64,000 nt of DNA from Kitasatospora aureofaciens (GTDB lineage: Bacteria > Actinomycetota > Actinomycetes > Streptomycetales > Streptomycetaceae): assembly GCA_000720845.1 (NCBI GenBank), contig JODU01000012.1, positions 62,001 through 126,000 of the forward strand, written 5' to 3'. The notes beneath the pieces are model-generated. The model ran no database searches, was not told the origin of the DNA, and saw only the letters and a program-made list of their open reading frames with translations. The position numbers and the translations under genes are program-made. Shown here piece after piece: positions 13,253 to 20,847 of the stretch (positions are counted from its first letter, which is position 1; each line of letters opens with the position of its first letter).

Positions 13253-14935
13253 TCAGGCGCGGGTCCACCACACCGTGGTGTCCGCCGGGACCTTCGCCTC
13301 GCCGGCCGCCTCGGTGATCTCACCGCTGGCCAGCAGCACCCGCCCGTACGCGGGCATCGCCACCGACTCGCCGGTGGTGTTGGCGACGCACACGAACTCC
13401 CCGCGGCGGAAGGCGACGACGCCCTCGGGGGCGCGCAGCCACTCGACCGCGTCGCCCGCGCCCAGGTCGGCGGTGGAGCGGCGGACGGCAAGTGCCTCGC
13501 GGTACAGCTCCAGGGTGGAGCCGGGCTCGCCGGTCTGCGCCTCGACGCTCAGCTCGCCCCAGCCCGCGGGCTGCGGCAGCCAGCTGCCCCCGTCGCCGAA
13601 GCCGTACGAGGAGCCCTCACGCGTCCACGGGATCGGCACCCGGCAGCCGTCGCGGAAGCCGTCCTGGCCCGCGCCGCGGAAGTAGGCCGGGTCCTGGCGC
13701 ACCTCGTCAGGCAGGTCGACGACGTCCGGGAGGCCCAGTTCCTCGCCCTGGTAGACGTAGGCCGAGCCGGGCAGCGCCAGCATGAGGAGGGTCGCGGCGC
13801 GGGCCCTGCGCAGGCCCAGTGCGCGGTCGCCGGCCAGGCGGATCTGGGTGCCGAGGCCCGCCGGGTTGGCGAAGCGGGTGGCGTGCCGGGTGACGTCGTG
13901 GTTGGACAGGACCCAGGTGGCGGGGGCGCCGACCGGGCGCATGGCGTCCAGCGTCCGGTCGATGACCGTGCGCAGCTCCTCGGCGTCCCAGTGGGTGCCC
14001 AGGTACTGGAAGTTGAAGGCCTGGTGCAGTTCGTCGGGGCGGACGTAGTTCGCCGTGCGCTCGACGGTCGGGGTCCACGCCTCGGCGACGAAGATCCGCT
14101 CGCCGGAGTACTCGTCGAGGATGCGCCGCCACTGGCGGTAGATCTCGTGCACGCCGTCCTGGTCGAAGAACGGCATGACATCGTTGCCCAGCAGTTTCAG
14201 CTGCTCGTGGGATCCCAGGTCGGGCAGGCCCTCGGCCTTCACCATGCCGTGTGCGACGTCGATGCGGAAGCCGTCCACGCCCATGTCCAGCCAGAACCGC
14301 AGGATGGAGCGGAACTCGTCGCCGACCGCCGGGTGCTCCCAGTTGAAGTCGGGCTGCTCGGGGGCGAACAGGTGCAGGTACCACTCCCCCGGCGTGCCGT
14401 CGGGCTCGGTGACCCGGGTCCAGGCGGGGCCGCCGAAGATGGACTCCCAGTCGTTGGGCGGCAGTTCGCCGTTCTTCCCCTTGCCGGGGCGGAAGTGGTA
14501 GCGGTCCCGGGAGGGGGAGCCGGGGCCCTCGGCGAGGGCGCGCCTGAACCATTCGTACTGGTCGGAGGAGTGGTTCGGGACCAGGTCGACGATGATGCGC
14601 AGGCCCAGCGCGTGGGCGTCGCGGATCAGCGCGTCGGCGTCCAGGAGGGTGCCGAACATGGGGTCGACGGCCCGGTAGTCGGCGACGTCGTACCCGGCGT
14701 CGGCCTGCGGGGAGGCGTAGAAGGGGCTGAGCCACACGGCGTCCACGCCCAGGTCGCGCAGGTACGGCAGGCGGGTGCGGACACCCTCCAGGTCGCCCAT
14801 GCCGTCGCCGTTGCTGTCGGCGAAGCTGCGCGGGTACACCTGGTAGATGACCGCGTCCCGCCACCAGTCGTGGCGCCCTGCGACGGTGGCGACGGCGGAG
14901 GTGGGGGCCGGTGCGGCGGAGTGCTGCTGGCTCAT
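13253..14935 (-). CDS. aglA: intracellular alpha-glucosidase, GH13 family
   Basis: The start ATG 14935 (MSQQHSAAPAPT) has AAGGA just upstream; the longer frame enters the malG-aglA hairpin region. The 560-residue protein shows the GH13 oligo-1,6/alpha-glucosidase motifs: WWRDAVIYQVYPRSFADSN near the start, DLVPNHSSDQ (~118), GFRIDVAHGM with the nucleophile Asp (~223), FVAEAW with the acid/base Glu (~284) and SNHDVTRH (~345). There is no signal peptide, so it acts on imported maltose and maltodextrins in the cytoplasm. It is the last gene of malE-malF-malG-aglA. Position and content match aglA of the known Streptomyces maltose operon. Confidence 0.93.
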   Translation of the reverse strand: MSQQHSAAPAPTSAVATVAGRHDWWRDAVIYQVYPRSFADSNGDGMGDLEGVRTRLPYLRDLGVDAVWLSPFYASPQADAGYDVADYRAVDPMFGTLLDADALIRDAHALGLRIIVDLVPNHSSDQYEWFRRALAEGPGSPSRDRYHFRPGKGKNGELPPNDWESIFGGPAWTRVTEPDGTPGEWYLHLFAPEQPDFNWEHPAVGDEFRSILRFWLDMGVDGFRIDVAHGMVKAEGLPDLGSHEQLKLLGNDVMPFFDQDGVHEIYRQWRRILDEYSGERIFVAEAWTPTVERTANYVRPDELHQAFNFQYLGTHWDAEELRTVIDRTLDAMRPVGAPATWVLSNHDVTRHATRFANPAGLGTQIRLAGDRALGLRRARAATLLMLALPGSAYVYQGEELGLPDVVDLPDEVRQDPAYFRGAGQDGFRDGCRVPIPWTREGSSYGFGDGGSWLPQPAGWGELSVEAQTGEPGSTLELYREALAVRRSTADLGAGDAVEWLRAPEGVVAFRRGEFVCVANTTGESVAMPAYGRVLLASGEITEAAGEAKVPADTTVWWTRA

Positions 14936-14990
14936 GTCGTCCTTGGTACGTAACGGAACGGAGTGGAGGCGTCGGTGCGGGAAGAGGCGG

Positions 14991-15031
14991 CCGGCCGCGG
15001 TGCAGCGGGGTCGGATGGGCACCGCGGCCGG
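14991..15031 (-). terminator. intercistronic hairpin between malG and aglA
   Basis: The 13-base arms (14991-15003 and 15019-15031) are exact reverse complements around a 15-base loop. It would attenuate or stabilise the mRNA between malG and aglA. Confidence 0.55.
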
Positions 15032-15053
15032 ACGTTTCCGGGCCGGGCGGCGG

Positions 15054-15965
15054 TCAGCCCTTCGTGCCGCCCGCGGTGAGGCCGGTCACCAGGTTCTTCT
15101 GCACGAGGTAGAAGAACGCGGAGACGGGTATCGCGACCAGCACGGCGGTGGCCGCCATCAGGTTGCGCTGCGCGTCGTGCTCGCTGACGAAGCTCTGCAG
15201 TCCGACGGCGAAGGTGTACTTCGTGTCGCTCAGCATGAACGTCGAGGCGAACGCGACCTCGCCGAAGGCCGTGATGAAGCTGTAGAAGCCGGCGACCGCG
15301 AGGCCCGGCCGGGCCAGCGGCAGGATCAGCCGGAAGAAGGTGCCGAACGGGGACAGCCCGTCCACCCGCCCGGCCTCGTCGATCTCGAACGGGATGGTGT
15401 CGAAGTAGCCCTTGAGCAGCCAGGCGCAGTACGGCACCGCGGTCGAGCAGTAGACGAGGATCAGGCCGAAGTAGTTGTCGATGAGCTGGAGCTTCGACAG
15501 GATCTGGTACATCGGCACGATGAGTACCGCGATGGGGAACATCTGGGTGACCAGCAGGACCCACATGAGCTTCCGGTAGCCCGGGAAGCGCATCCGCGAG
15601 ACCGCGTAGCCGGTGGTCGCGGCGACCAGCACGCCGATGACGGTGGTGCCCAGCGAGACGATCAGCGAACTCTTCAGCCAGTCGAAGAAGTTGGTGTCCT
15701 GGAGCACGAACGCGTAGTTGTCGAAGGTCATCTTCGACCAGATGCCTCCGGGGTGCAGGTAGTCGTTCTTGTCCGGGCCGAGGGACAGGTAGACCAGCCA
15801 GGCGACCGGGAAGAGGGCGACAAGGCTAGCGAGGACCAGCACGCCGTGCGAGGTGAGGGACGCGGCGAGGCTGCGTTCGCCGCGGCGGCGCACCCTGCGC
15901 GGCGGCGCGGTGGGCGCGGTGACCTGCTCGGCGGGGGCCTTGGTGGGCGCGGTGCTTGTACTCAT
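15054..15965 (-). CDS. malG: maltose/maltodextrin ABC transporter permease MalG
   Basis: ATG 15965 is preceded by AGGAG at six bases; an upstream in-frame ATG would overlap the end of malF. The 303-residue protein has a Pro/Ala-rich cytoplasmic N-terminus, then six membrane segments beginning HGVLVLASLVALFPVAWLVYL. The binding-protein-dependent transport EAA-like loop is visible as EIDEAGRVDGLSPFGTFFRLILPLARPGLA, which docks the ATPase. It forms the pore with MalF. No ATPase gene is in the cluster; in streptomycetes the shared ATPase MsiK is encoded elsewhere, and that is expected here too. Confidence 0.93.
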   Translation of the reverse strand: MSTSTAPTKAPAEQVTAPTAPPRRVRRRGERSLAASLTSHGVLVLASLVALFPVAWLVYLSLGPDKNDYLHPGGIWSKMTFDNYAFVLQDTNFFDWLKSSLIVSLGTTVIGVLVAATTGYAVSRMRFPGYRKLMWVLLVTQMFPIAVLIVPMYQILSKLQLIDNYFGLILVYCSTAVPYCAWLLKGYFDTIPFEIDEAGRVDGLSPFGTFFRLILPLARPGLAVAGFYSFITAFGEVAFASTFMLSDTKYTFAVGLQSFVSEHDAQRNLMAATAVLVAIPVSAFFYLVQKNLVTGLTAGGTKG

Positions 15966-15978
15966 GGCGGCTCCTGCC

Positions 15979-16983
15979 TCAGTTCGCGAGCTGCTGCTCA
16001 TTGCGGTTCAGCCAGCGGCGGTAGAAGGAGGTGAAGACGATCAGGATGGCCAGCAGCAGGATGCCGTAGGCCGCGGACTGCGCGAAGTCGCGCGGCTGCT
16101 GTCCGAAGCCGAGCTGGTACGCCCAGGTGACGAGGATCTGCGCGTCGGGGGCGGTGTTGCCGAACAGCAGGAAGATCACGGCGAACTGGTTGAAGGTCCA
16201 GATGATGCCGAGCAGCACGACGGTGGAGCTGACCGACCGCAGACCGGGCAGGGTGACGTAGCGGAAACGCTGCCAGGCGTTGGCGCCGTCCATCTCCGAG
16301 GCCTCGTAGAGGCTGTTGTCGATGGACTGCAGGCCGCCGAGGAGCGAGACCATCATGAACGGCACACCGCACCAGGTGTTGACCATGATCGCGGAGAAGC
16401 GCTGCCAGAAGGTGTCCTCCAGCCACGCGGGCGTCGGCAGGTGCAGCCAGTCCAGGGCGGAGTTGATGATGCCCTGGTCGGCGAGCATGAAGCGCCAGCC
16501 GAAGACGGTGACGAAGGTGGGCACGGCCCAGGGCAGGACCAGGATCAGCCGGTAGAAGGTGCGGCCGCGCAGCTTCTGGTTGAGCAGCAGGGCGAGCCCG
16601 AGGCCGATGAAGAAGTGCAGGCCGACGCAGACCGCCGTCCACACGATGGTCCAGATGAAGTGCGACCAGAAGCGGTCGTACGCCGTCGGGCCCCACAGGA
16701 TGTCGGCGTAGTTGTCCAGGCCGACGAACTTGTAGGTGGCCTCGATCTCGTTGACGCCGATGGTGCGCGCGCTGTTGAGGCTGTTGGCGTCGGTGAGGGT
16801 GAGGTAGAGGCCGTAGCCCAGCGGGTAGAGCACGAGGACGCCGATCACGACGGCCACCGGCGCGATCATGGCGTAGGCGTACCAGTGCTTCTGGTAGCCG
16901 TCTTTCAGACGGCGGCCGAGGCCGGGCCGCGGGGTGCGGTCACCGCGGCGCTTGCCGGTCGCGCGGTCGATGGCGACTGTCAT
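15979..16983 (-). CDS. malF: maltose/maltodextrin ABC transporter permease MalF
   Basis: The 334-residue protein begins MTVAIDRATGKRRGDR and has membrane segments starting WYAYAMIAPVAVVIGVLVLYPL. The EAA motif appears as YEASEMDGANAWQRFRYVTLPGLR, the docking site for the ATP-binding subunit. It lies 13 bases upstream of malG and 106 bases downstream of malE, with a strong hairpin in the malE-malF gap. It lacks the long N-terminal extension of enterobacterial MalF, as usual in Gram-positive bacteria. Confidence 0.93.
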   Translation of the reverse strand: MTVAIDRATGKRRGDRTPRPGLGRRLKDGYQKHWYAYAMIAPVAVVIGVLVLYPLGYGLYLTLTDANSLNSARTIGVNEIEATYKFVGLDNYADILWGPTAYDRFWSHFIWTIVWTAVCVGLHFFIGLGLALLLNQKLRGRTFYRLILVLPWAVPTFVTVFGWRFMLADQGIINSALDWLHLPTPAWLEDTFWQRFSAIMVNTWCGVPFMMVSLLGGLQSIDNSLYEASEMDGANAWQRFRYVTLPGLRSVSSTVVLLGIIWTFNQFAVIFLLFGNTAPDAQILVTWAYQLGFGQQPRDFAQSAAYGILLLAILIVFTSFYRRWLNRNEQQLAN

Positions 16984-17043
16984 GGTTCGACACCTTCGGG
17001 AGCATCGGGAAGGTCAGAGGTCAGCGGTCGGGGTGCGGCCGGT

Positions 17044-17081
17044 GACCGCCGGGCCCCTCCCCCCAGTGGGGCCCGGCGGTC
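17044..17081 (-). terminator. intercistronic hairpin between malE and malF
   Basis: Perfect 14-base arms (17044-17057 and 17068-17081) with a 10-base loop lie just after the malE stop. Such a structure typically lets the binding protein be made in excess over the permeases. Confidence 0.65.
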
Positions 17082-17089
17082 GGGTGTGG

Positions 17090-18361
17090 CTACTTGCTGA
17101 AGTCCGGCACCAGCTTGGCGATCGCGGTCTCGACGTCGCCCAGCCCCTCGTCCAGGGACTTCTTGCCGCCGGCGATCTGGGGCAGCTCGTCGTCCAGCGG
17201 CGTCCACAGGGAGCTGTACTCGGGCAGCGCCGGGCGCGGCTGGGCGGCCGGCAGGACCGTCTGGAAGCCGGCGATGCCCGGGTCGGCCTTGACCTTGCCG
17301 GTGTAGGCGTCGTCGCGGGTCGGCAGCGTGGAGTTCTTCAGGGCGACGGTCTCCTGGGACTTCGCCGAGGTCATGAACTTCACGAACTTCAGCGCCGCCT
17401 CCTGGTGGGCCTTGTCCGAACCGGCGTAGACCGACAGGTTGTGGCCGCCGGTCGGCGCGCCCGCCTTGCCGGTGGAACCGGCCGGGACGGTGGCGATGCC
17501 GAGGTTGTTCTTGTCCTTGAAGGCCGAGCCCTTGTAGAAGTTGGTGATCTCCCACGGGCCCTGGATGATCGAGGCGACCTTGCCGCTGACGAACGCCTCC
17601 TGGATGTGGGCGTAGGCGTCCGCGGTGGTGTCGGCCTTGTGCAGGCCCTTGCCGTCGAAGAGGCTCAGCCAGGTGCCGTAGCCCTTCTTCGCCGCGGGCG
17701 AGCCGACCGTGACCTTCTTGCCCTCGGCGTCGACCGTGTCGGTGCCCTCGCCGTACAGGAACGGCTGCGCGTAGTACCCGGCCGTGGAGGCCCAGTAGCC
17801 GTCGGCGCCGGTCTTGTCCTTGATGGTGGCGGCGGCCTTCTTCAGGTCGTCCCAGGTCTTGGGGGCCTCGACGCCGGCCTTCTTGAAGAGTTCCTTGTTG
17901 TAGACGAAGGCGAGGGTGTCGGTGACCAGCGGGACGCCGTAGGTCTTGCCCTCGTACTTGGCCTGCTCGATCAGGCTGGGCTGGAACTTGTCCTGCTCGG
18001 CGAGGGCCTCGGTGCCGTCCAGCGGCAGGAAGAAGCCCTTCTTGGCGAAGGCGGGCGTCCAGCCGACCTCGGAGCGCAGCACGTCGGGGGCGCCCTTGGA
18101 GCCCGCGGCGGTGTCGAACTTGTTCTGCGCCTGGTCGAAGGGCACGTTGACGAAGTTGACCTTGACGCCCTTGTTGGCGGCCTCGAACTCCTTGACCAGG
18201 GCCTTGTAGGTCGGCGCCTCGTTGGTCGCGTTGGAGGTGTCCCAGTAAGTGATGGTGACCGGTCCGCCCGACTCGCTGTCGCCGCCGTCGTCTCCGCCGC
18301 ACGCCGTCGCCGCCAGGGCGAGGGACGCCACCAGCGCGGTGGCCGCTATGCCACGCCGCAT
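17090..18361 (-). CDS. malE: maltose/maltodextrin-binding lipoprotein MalE
   Basis: The 423-residue protein starts at an ATG eight bases after GGAG. A lipoprotein signal peptide ends at Cys21 (LAATAC), followed by an acidic Gly/Asp linker. The rest is a solute-binding protein family 1 fold: ITYWDTSNATNEAPTYKALVKEFEAANKGVKVNFVNVPF near the N-terminus, and ...FVSGKVASIIQGPWEI... further on. It captures maltose and maltodextrins released by extracellular amylases and delivers them to MalFG. It is the first gene of the operon, divergent from malR, with a CTTGCA/TGCAAG palindrome 132 bases upstream. Confidence 0.95.
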   Translation of the reverse strand: MRRGIAATALVASLALAATACGGDDGGDSESGGPVTITYWDTSNATNEAPTYKALVKEFEAANKGVKVNFVNVPFDQAQNKFDTAAGSKGAPDVLRSEVGWTPAFAKKGFFLPLDGTEALAEQDKFQPSLIEQAKYEGKTYGVPLVTDTLAFVYNKELFKKAGVEAPKTWDDLKKAAATIKDKTGADGYWASTAGYYAQPFLYGEGTDTVDAEGKKVTVGSPAAKKGYGTWLSLFDGKGLHKADTTADAYAHIQEAFVSGKVASIIQGPWEITNFYKGSAFKDKNNLGIATVPAGSTGKAGAPTGGHNLSVYAGSDKAHQEAALKFVKFMTSAKSQETVALKNSTLPTRDDAYTGKVKADPGIAGFQTVLPAAQPRPALPEYSSLWTPLDDELPQIAGGKKSLDEGLGDVETAIAKLVPDFSK

Positions 18362-18492
18362 GAGTTCTCCTTGAGGGTGAAAGCCCGTGTGGTGCAGGGT
18401 GCGGGCCCGTCCGCCGCTCCTGCCACTGTCGGCCGCGTCGTTGCCGCCGCCGAGCGACGTGAACGTAACAGCGTTGTAAGCCCGGCGAAAGG

Positions 18493-18515
18493 TCTTGCAG
18501 CAAAAATGTGCAAGA
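18493..18515. promoter_or_regulatory. MalR operator at the malE promoter
   Basis: TCTTGCA and TGCAAGA arms are exact reverse complements around nine bases. They match the half-sites of the pulA palindrome. On the malE strand the site overlaps a plausible -35 region. Confidence 0.65.
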
Positions 18516-18600
18516 GATCTCCGAAGTTATCCGGGCGTGACCTCTCGGCGACCGTCATGAGACGCTTGTTTACGGGGCCCGAGCGGTATCGGGCGGGTTG

Positions 18601-18623
18601 TGCAAGACTCTGCAAGCTCTTGC
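18601..18623. promoter_or_regulatory. second cluster of MalR half-sites near malR
   Basis: TGCAAG occurs at 18601 and 18611, followed by CTCTTGC, giving a direct plus inverted arrangement. It probably allows autoregulation of malR. Confidence 0.45.
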
Positions 18624-18739
18624 CGCCACTTTCTCGAGGGAGCGCGATGACGCAGCAGCCCGCGCCGGGCCGTCCAACAGGCCGCCCACGGCGCCCGATC
18701 GGTGTGCAAGGAAGCGGCCGGCAGGTACAGTCCACCCCT

Positions 18740-19774
18740 GTGACCACACGGCTTGCCGACATCGCCGCCCAGGCGGGGGTGAGCGAAGCGACGGTCAGCC
18801 GCGTCCTCAACGGGAAGCCGGGCGTCGCCGCCACCACCCGCCAGTCCGTGCTCGCCGCCCTGGACGTGCTGGGCTACGAGCGCCCCGTGCGGCTGCGGCA
18901 GCGCAGCGAGGGCCTGGTGGGCCTGATCACCCCGGAGCTGGAGAACCCGATATTCCCGGCGCTGGCCCAGGTCATCGGGCAGGCGCTGACCCGCCAGGGC
19001 TACACGCCGGTCCTCGCCACCCAGACGCCGGGCGGCTCCACGGAGGACGAGCTGACCGAGATGCTGGTCGACCGCGGGGTGGCCGGCATCATCTACGTCT
19101 CGGGACTGCACGCCGACACCACCGCCGACATGCAGCGCTACGAGCGGCTGCGCGCGCAGGGCGTGCCCTTCGTCCTGGTCGACGGCTTCTCCTCGCAGGT
19201 GCAGGCGCCGTTCATCTCCCCCGACGACCGGGCCGCGATGAGCCTCGCGGTCACCCACCTCGTCTCGCTCGGCCACACCCGGATCGGGCTGGCCCTCGGG
19301 CCGAAGCGGTTCGTGCCGGTGCAGCGCAAGATCGAGGGGTTCGTGCGCACCGTGCAGGAGCAGTTGGGCCTGAGTGCCGAGACGGTGGAGAAGGAACTGG
19401 TCCAGCACTCCCTGTACACCCTGGAGGGCGGCCAGGCGGCGGCCTCCGCGCTCATCGGGCGGGACTGCACGGCGGTGGTCTGCGCCAGCGACATGATGGC
19501 GCTGGGCGCGATACGCGCGGCCCGGCAGTCGGGCCTGGACGTGCCCAAGGACGTCTCGGTCGTCGGCTTCGACGACTCGCCGCTGATCGCCTTCACCGAC
19601 CCGCCGCTGACCACGGTCCGCAAGCCGGTGCCCGCGATGGGGCAGGCGGCGGTACGCACGCTGCTCGAAGAGATCGGCGGGACGCCCGCACCGCACAGCG
19701 AGTTCGTGTTCATGCCGGAACTGGTGGTGCGCGGCTCGACGGCGTCGGCACCGGGCGAGCGCATCCGCCCCTGA
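18740..19774 (+). CDS. malR: LacI-family maltose operon repressor MalR
   Basis: From GTG 18740 the product is 344 residues and starts directly with the LacI helix-turn-helix (TTRLADIAAQAGVSEATVSRVLNG), the usual layout. An in-frame ATG at 18647 with a better ribosome binding site (GAGGGAG) would add a low-complexity 31-residue extension; I prefer the shorter form but cannot exclude the longer one. The C-terminal periplasmic-binding-protein-like domain (GLVGLITPELENPIFPALAQ; VVCASDMMALGAIRAA; DVSVVGFDDSPLIAF) binds the inducer, a malto-oligosaccharide in known MalR proteins. It is divergent from malE and likely represses malEFG-aglA and pulA. Confidence 0.93.
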   Translation: MTTRLADIAAQAGVSEATVSRVLNGKPGVAATTRQSVLAALDVLGYERPVRLRQRSEGLVGLITPELENPIFPALAQVIGQALTRQGYTPVLATQTPGGSTEDELTEMLVDRGVAGIIYVSGLHADTTADMQRYERLRAQGVPFVLVDGFSSQVQAPFISPDDRAAMSLAVTHLVSLGHTRIGLALGPKRFVPVQRKIEGFVRTVQEQLGLSAETVEKELVQHSLYTLEGGQAAASALIGRDCTAVVCASDMMALGAIRAARQSGLDVPKDVSVVGFDDSPLIAFTDPPLTTVRKPVPAMGQAAVRTLLEEIGGTPAPHSEFVFMPELVVRGSTASAPGERIRP

Positions 19775-19808
19775 CCCCCACGGGGGTGCCGGCTCAGGGG
19801 CGGATGCG
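19760..19808 (+). terminator. malR terminator overlapping its stop codon
   Basis: The 15-base arms CGCATCCGCCCCTGA (19760-19774) and its exact reverse complement (19794-19808) include the malR stop codon in the left arm. A second, smaller hairpin CCCCC/GGGGG sits in the loop. Confidence 0.7.
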
Positions 19809-19868
19809 GGTCGGATCCGACTGGGGGATGATCGGTGGGAGAGGGCTTTTCTGGCAGACTTCATACCT

Positions 19869-20729
19869 ATGGGTGACGCGACCGTGAGGACACGGGAACG
19901 CCTGGAGGACGGCGTTCCGCACCCCGTCACAGAGCCGACGGGGAAGAGCCTGCTGTCCCGGCTCCGCACCCCGCGCCGCCCCCGTCTCTGGTTCGAGATC
20001 CTGCTGATCGCGCTCAGCTACTGGACGTACTCCCTCGTCCGCAACGCGGTGCCGGAACAGCGGACGGCGGCACTGCGCAACGCCGACTGGATCTGGCGCG
20101 TCGAGCAGCAACTGGGGATCGCCGTCGAGGAGTCCGTCAACCACGCCGTGAACTCGGTGACTTGGCTGGTCGTCGGCATGAACTACTACTACGCCACGCT
20201 GCACTTCGTGGTGACCCTGGGTGTCCTGGTGTGGCTCTACCGCAGCCACCCCGGCCGCTACGCGGCGACCCGGCTGGTGCTCTTCGCGACCACGGGTGTC
20301 GCCCTGGTCGGCTACTACCTGTACCCGCTCGCCCCGCCCCGGCTGATGACCGGCGGGCACTTCGTCGACACGGTGATGGTCCACCAGACGTGGGGGTCGA
20401 TGGCGTCCGGCGACCTGAAGAACATGTCCAACCAGTACGCCGCGATGCCGTCGATGCACATCGGGTGGTCGGTGTGGTGCGGGCTGACGATCTTCGCGCT
20501 GGCCTCGGTGCCGTGGGTGCGGGTGCTGGGGCTGCTGTATCCGGCGCTCACGCTGGTGGTGATCGTGGCGACGGCGAACCACTTCTGGCTGGACGCGGTG
20601 GGGGGCGTGCTGTGCCTGGCGTTCGGGTACGGCGTCGCTGCCGCGTGGTACGGGAGCCTGCCGTACCGGTTGCCTCGCATGGCGCCGGAGGCCGGGCGAC
20701 GGCGGAGGTGGGTGCGCAGCCCGGCGTAG
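19869..20729 (+). CDS. PAP2-superfamily membrane phosphatase
   Basis: The 286-residue integral membrane protein has about six hydrophobic segments. The PAP2/inositolphosphorylceramide-synthase-type motifs are present: YPLAPPRL, then AAMPSMHIGWSVWCGL with the catalytic-type Ser-Met-His, and the final ATANHFWLDAVGG with the His-Asp pair. Such enzymes remove or transfer lipid phosphate groups at the membrane. The ATG has no ribosome binding site but is preceded at about five bases by a -10-like CATACCT, so a leaderless mRNA is likely. It is monocistronic, between malR and the convergent glnE gene. The substrate is unknown. Confidence 0.85.
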   Translation: MGDATVRTRERLEDGVPHPVTEPTGKSLLSRLRTPRRPRLWFEILLIALSYWTYSLVRNAVPEQRTAALRNADWIWRVEQQLGIAVEESVNHAVNSVTWLVVGMNYYYATLHFVVTLGVLVWLYRSHPGRYAATRLVLFATTGVALVGYYLYPLAPPRLMTGGHFVDTVMVHQTWGSMASGDLKNMSNQYAAMPSMHIGWSVWCGLTIFALASVPWVRVLGLLYPALTLVVIVATANHFWLDAVGGVLCLAFGYGVAAAWYGSLPYRLPRMAPEAGRRRRWVRSPA

Positions 20730-20767
20730 CGGGGTGCCGCTGCGCCCACCCGTGCCGCCTTGGGGTA

Positions 20768-20797
20768 CCTCCCAGGCCGTTCAGGCACTGGGGGAGG
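20768..20797. terminator. interspersed-type hairpin between the PAP2 gene and glnE
   Basis: CCTCCCAG (20768-20775) pairs with CTGGGGGAGG (20788-20797) with two extra G. I recall similar GGTACCTCCCAG...CTGGGGGAGG elements as being common between streptomycete genes. The 15-base direct repeat ACGACTGCCCGCAGC follows at 20799 and 20825. Confidence 0.5.
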
Positions 20798-20847
20798 CAC
20801 GACTGCCCGCAGCTGAGGCGGCGTACGACTGCCCGCAGCGGCGGCGG

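Larger units (their letters stand above)
18362..18739. promoter_or_regulatory. malE-malR divergent control region
   Basis: This 378-base stretch holds the malE promoter, two MalR-like sites (18493-18515 and 18601-18623) and an alternative in-frame malR ATG at 18647. No other gene is seen. Confidence 0.6.

Noticed and set aside
18647..18739. N-terminal extension of MalR from ATG 18647
   Set aside because: Kept only as an alternative: the ribosome binding site is good, but the extra 31 residues are low-complexity and LacI proteins normally start at the helix-turn-helix.
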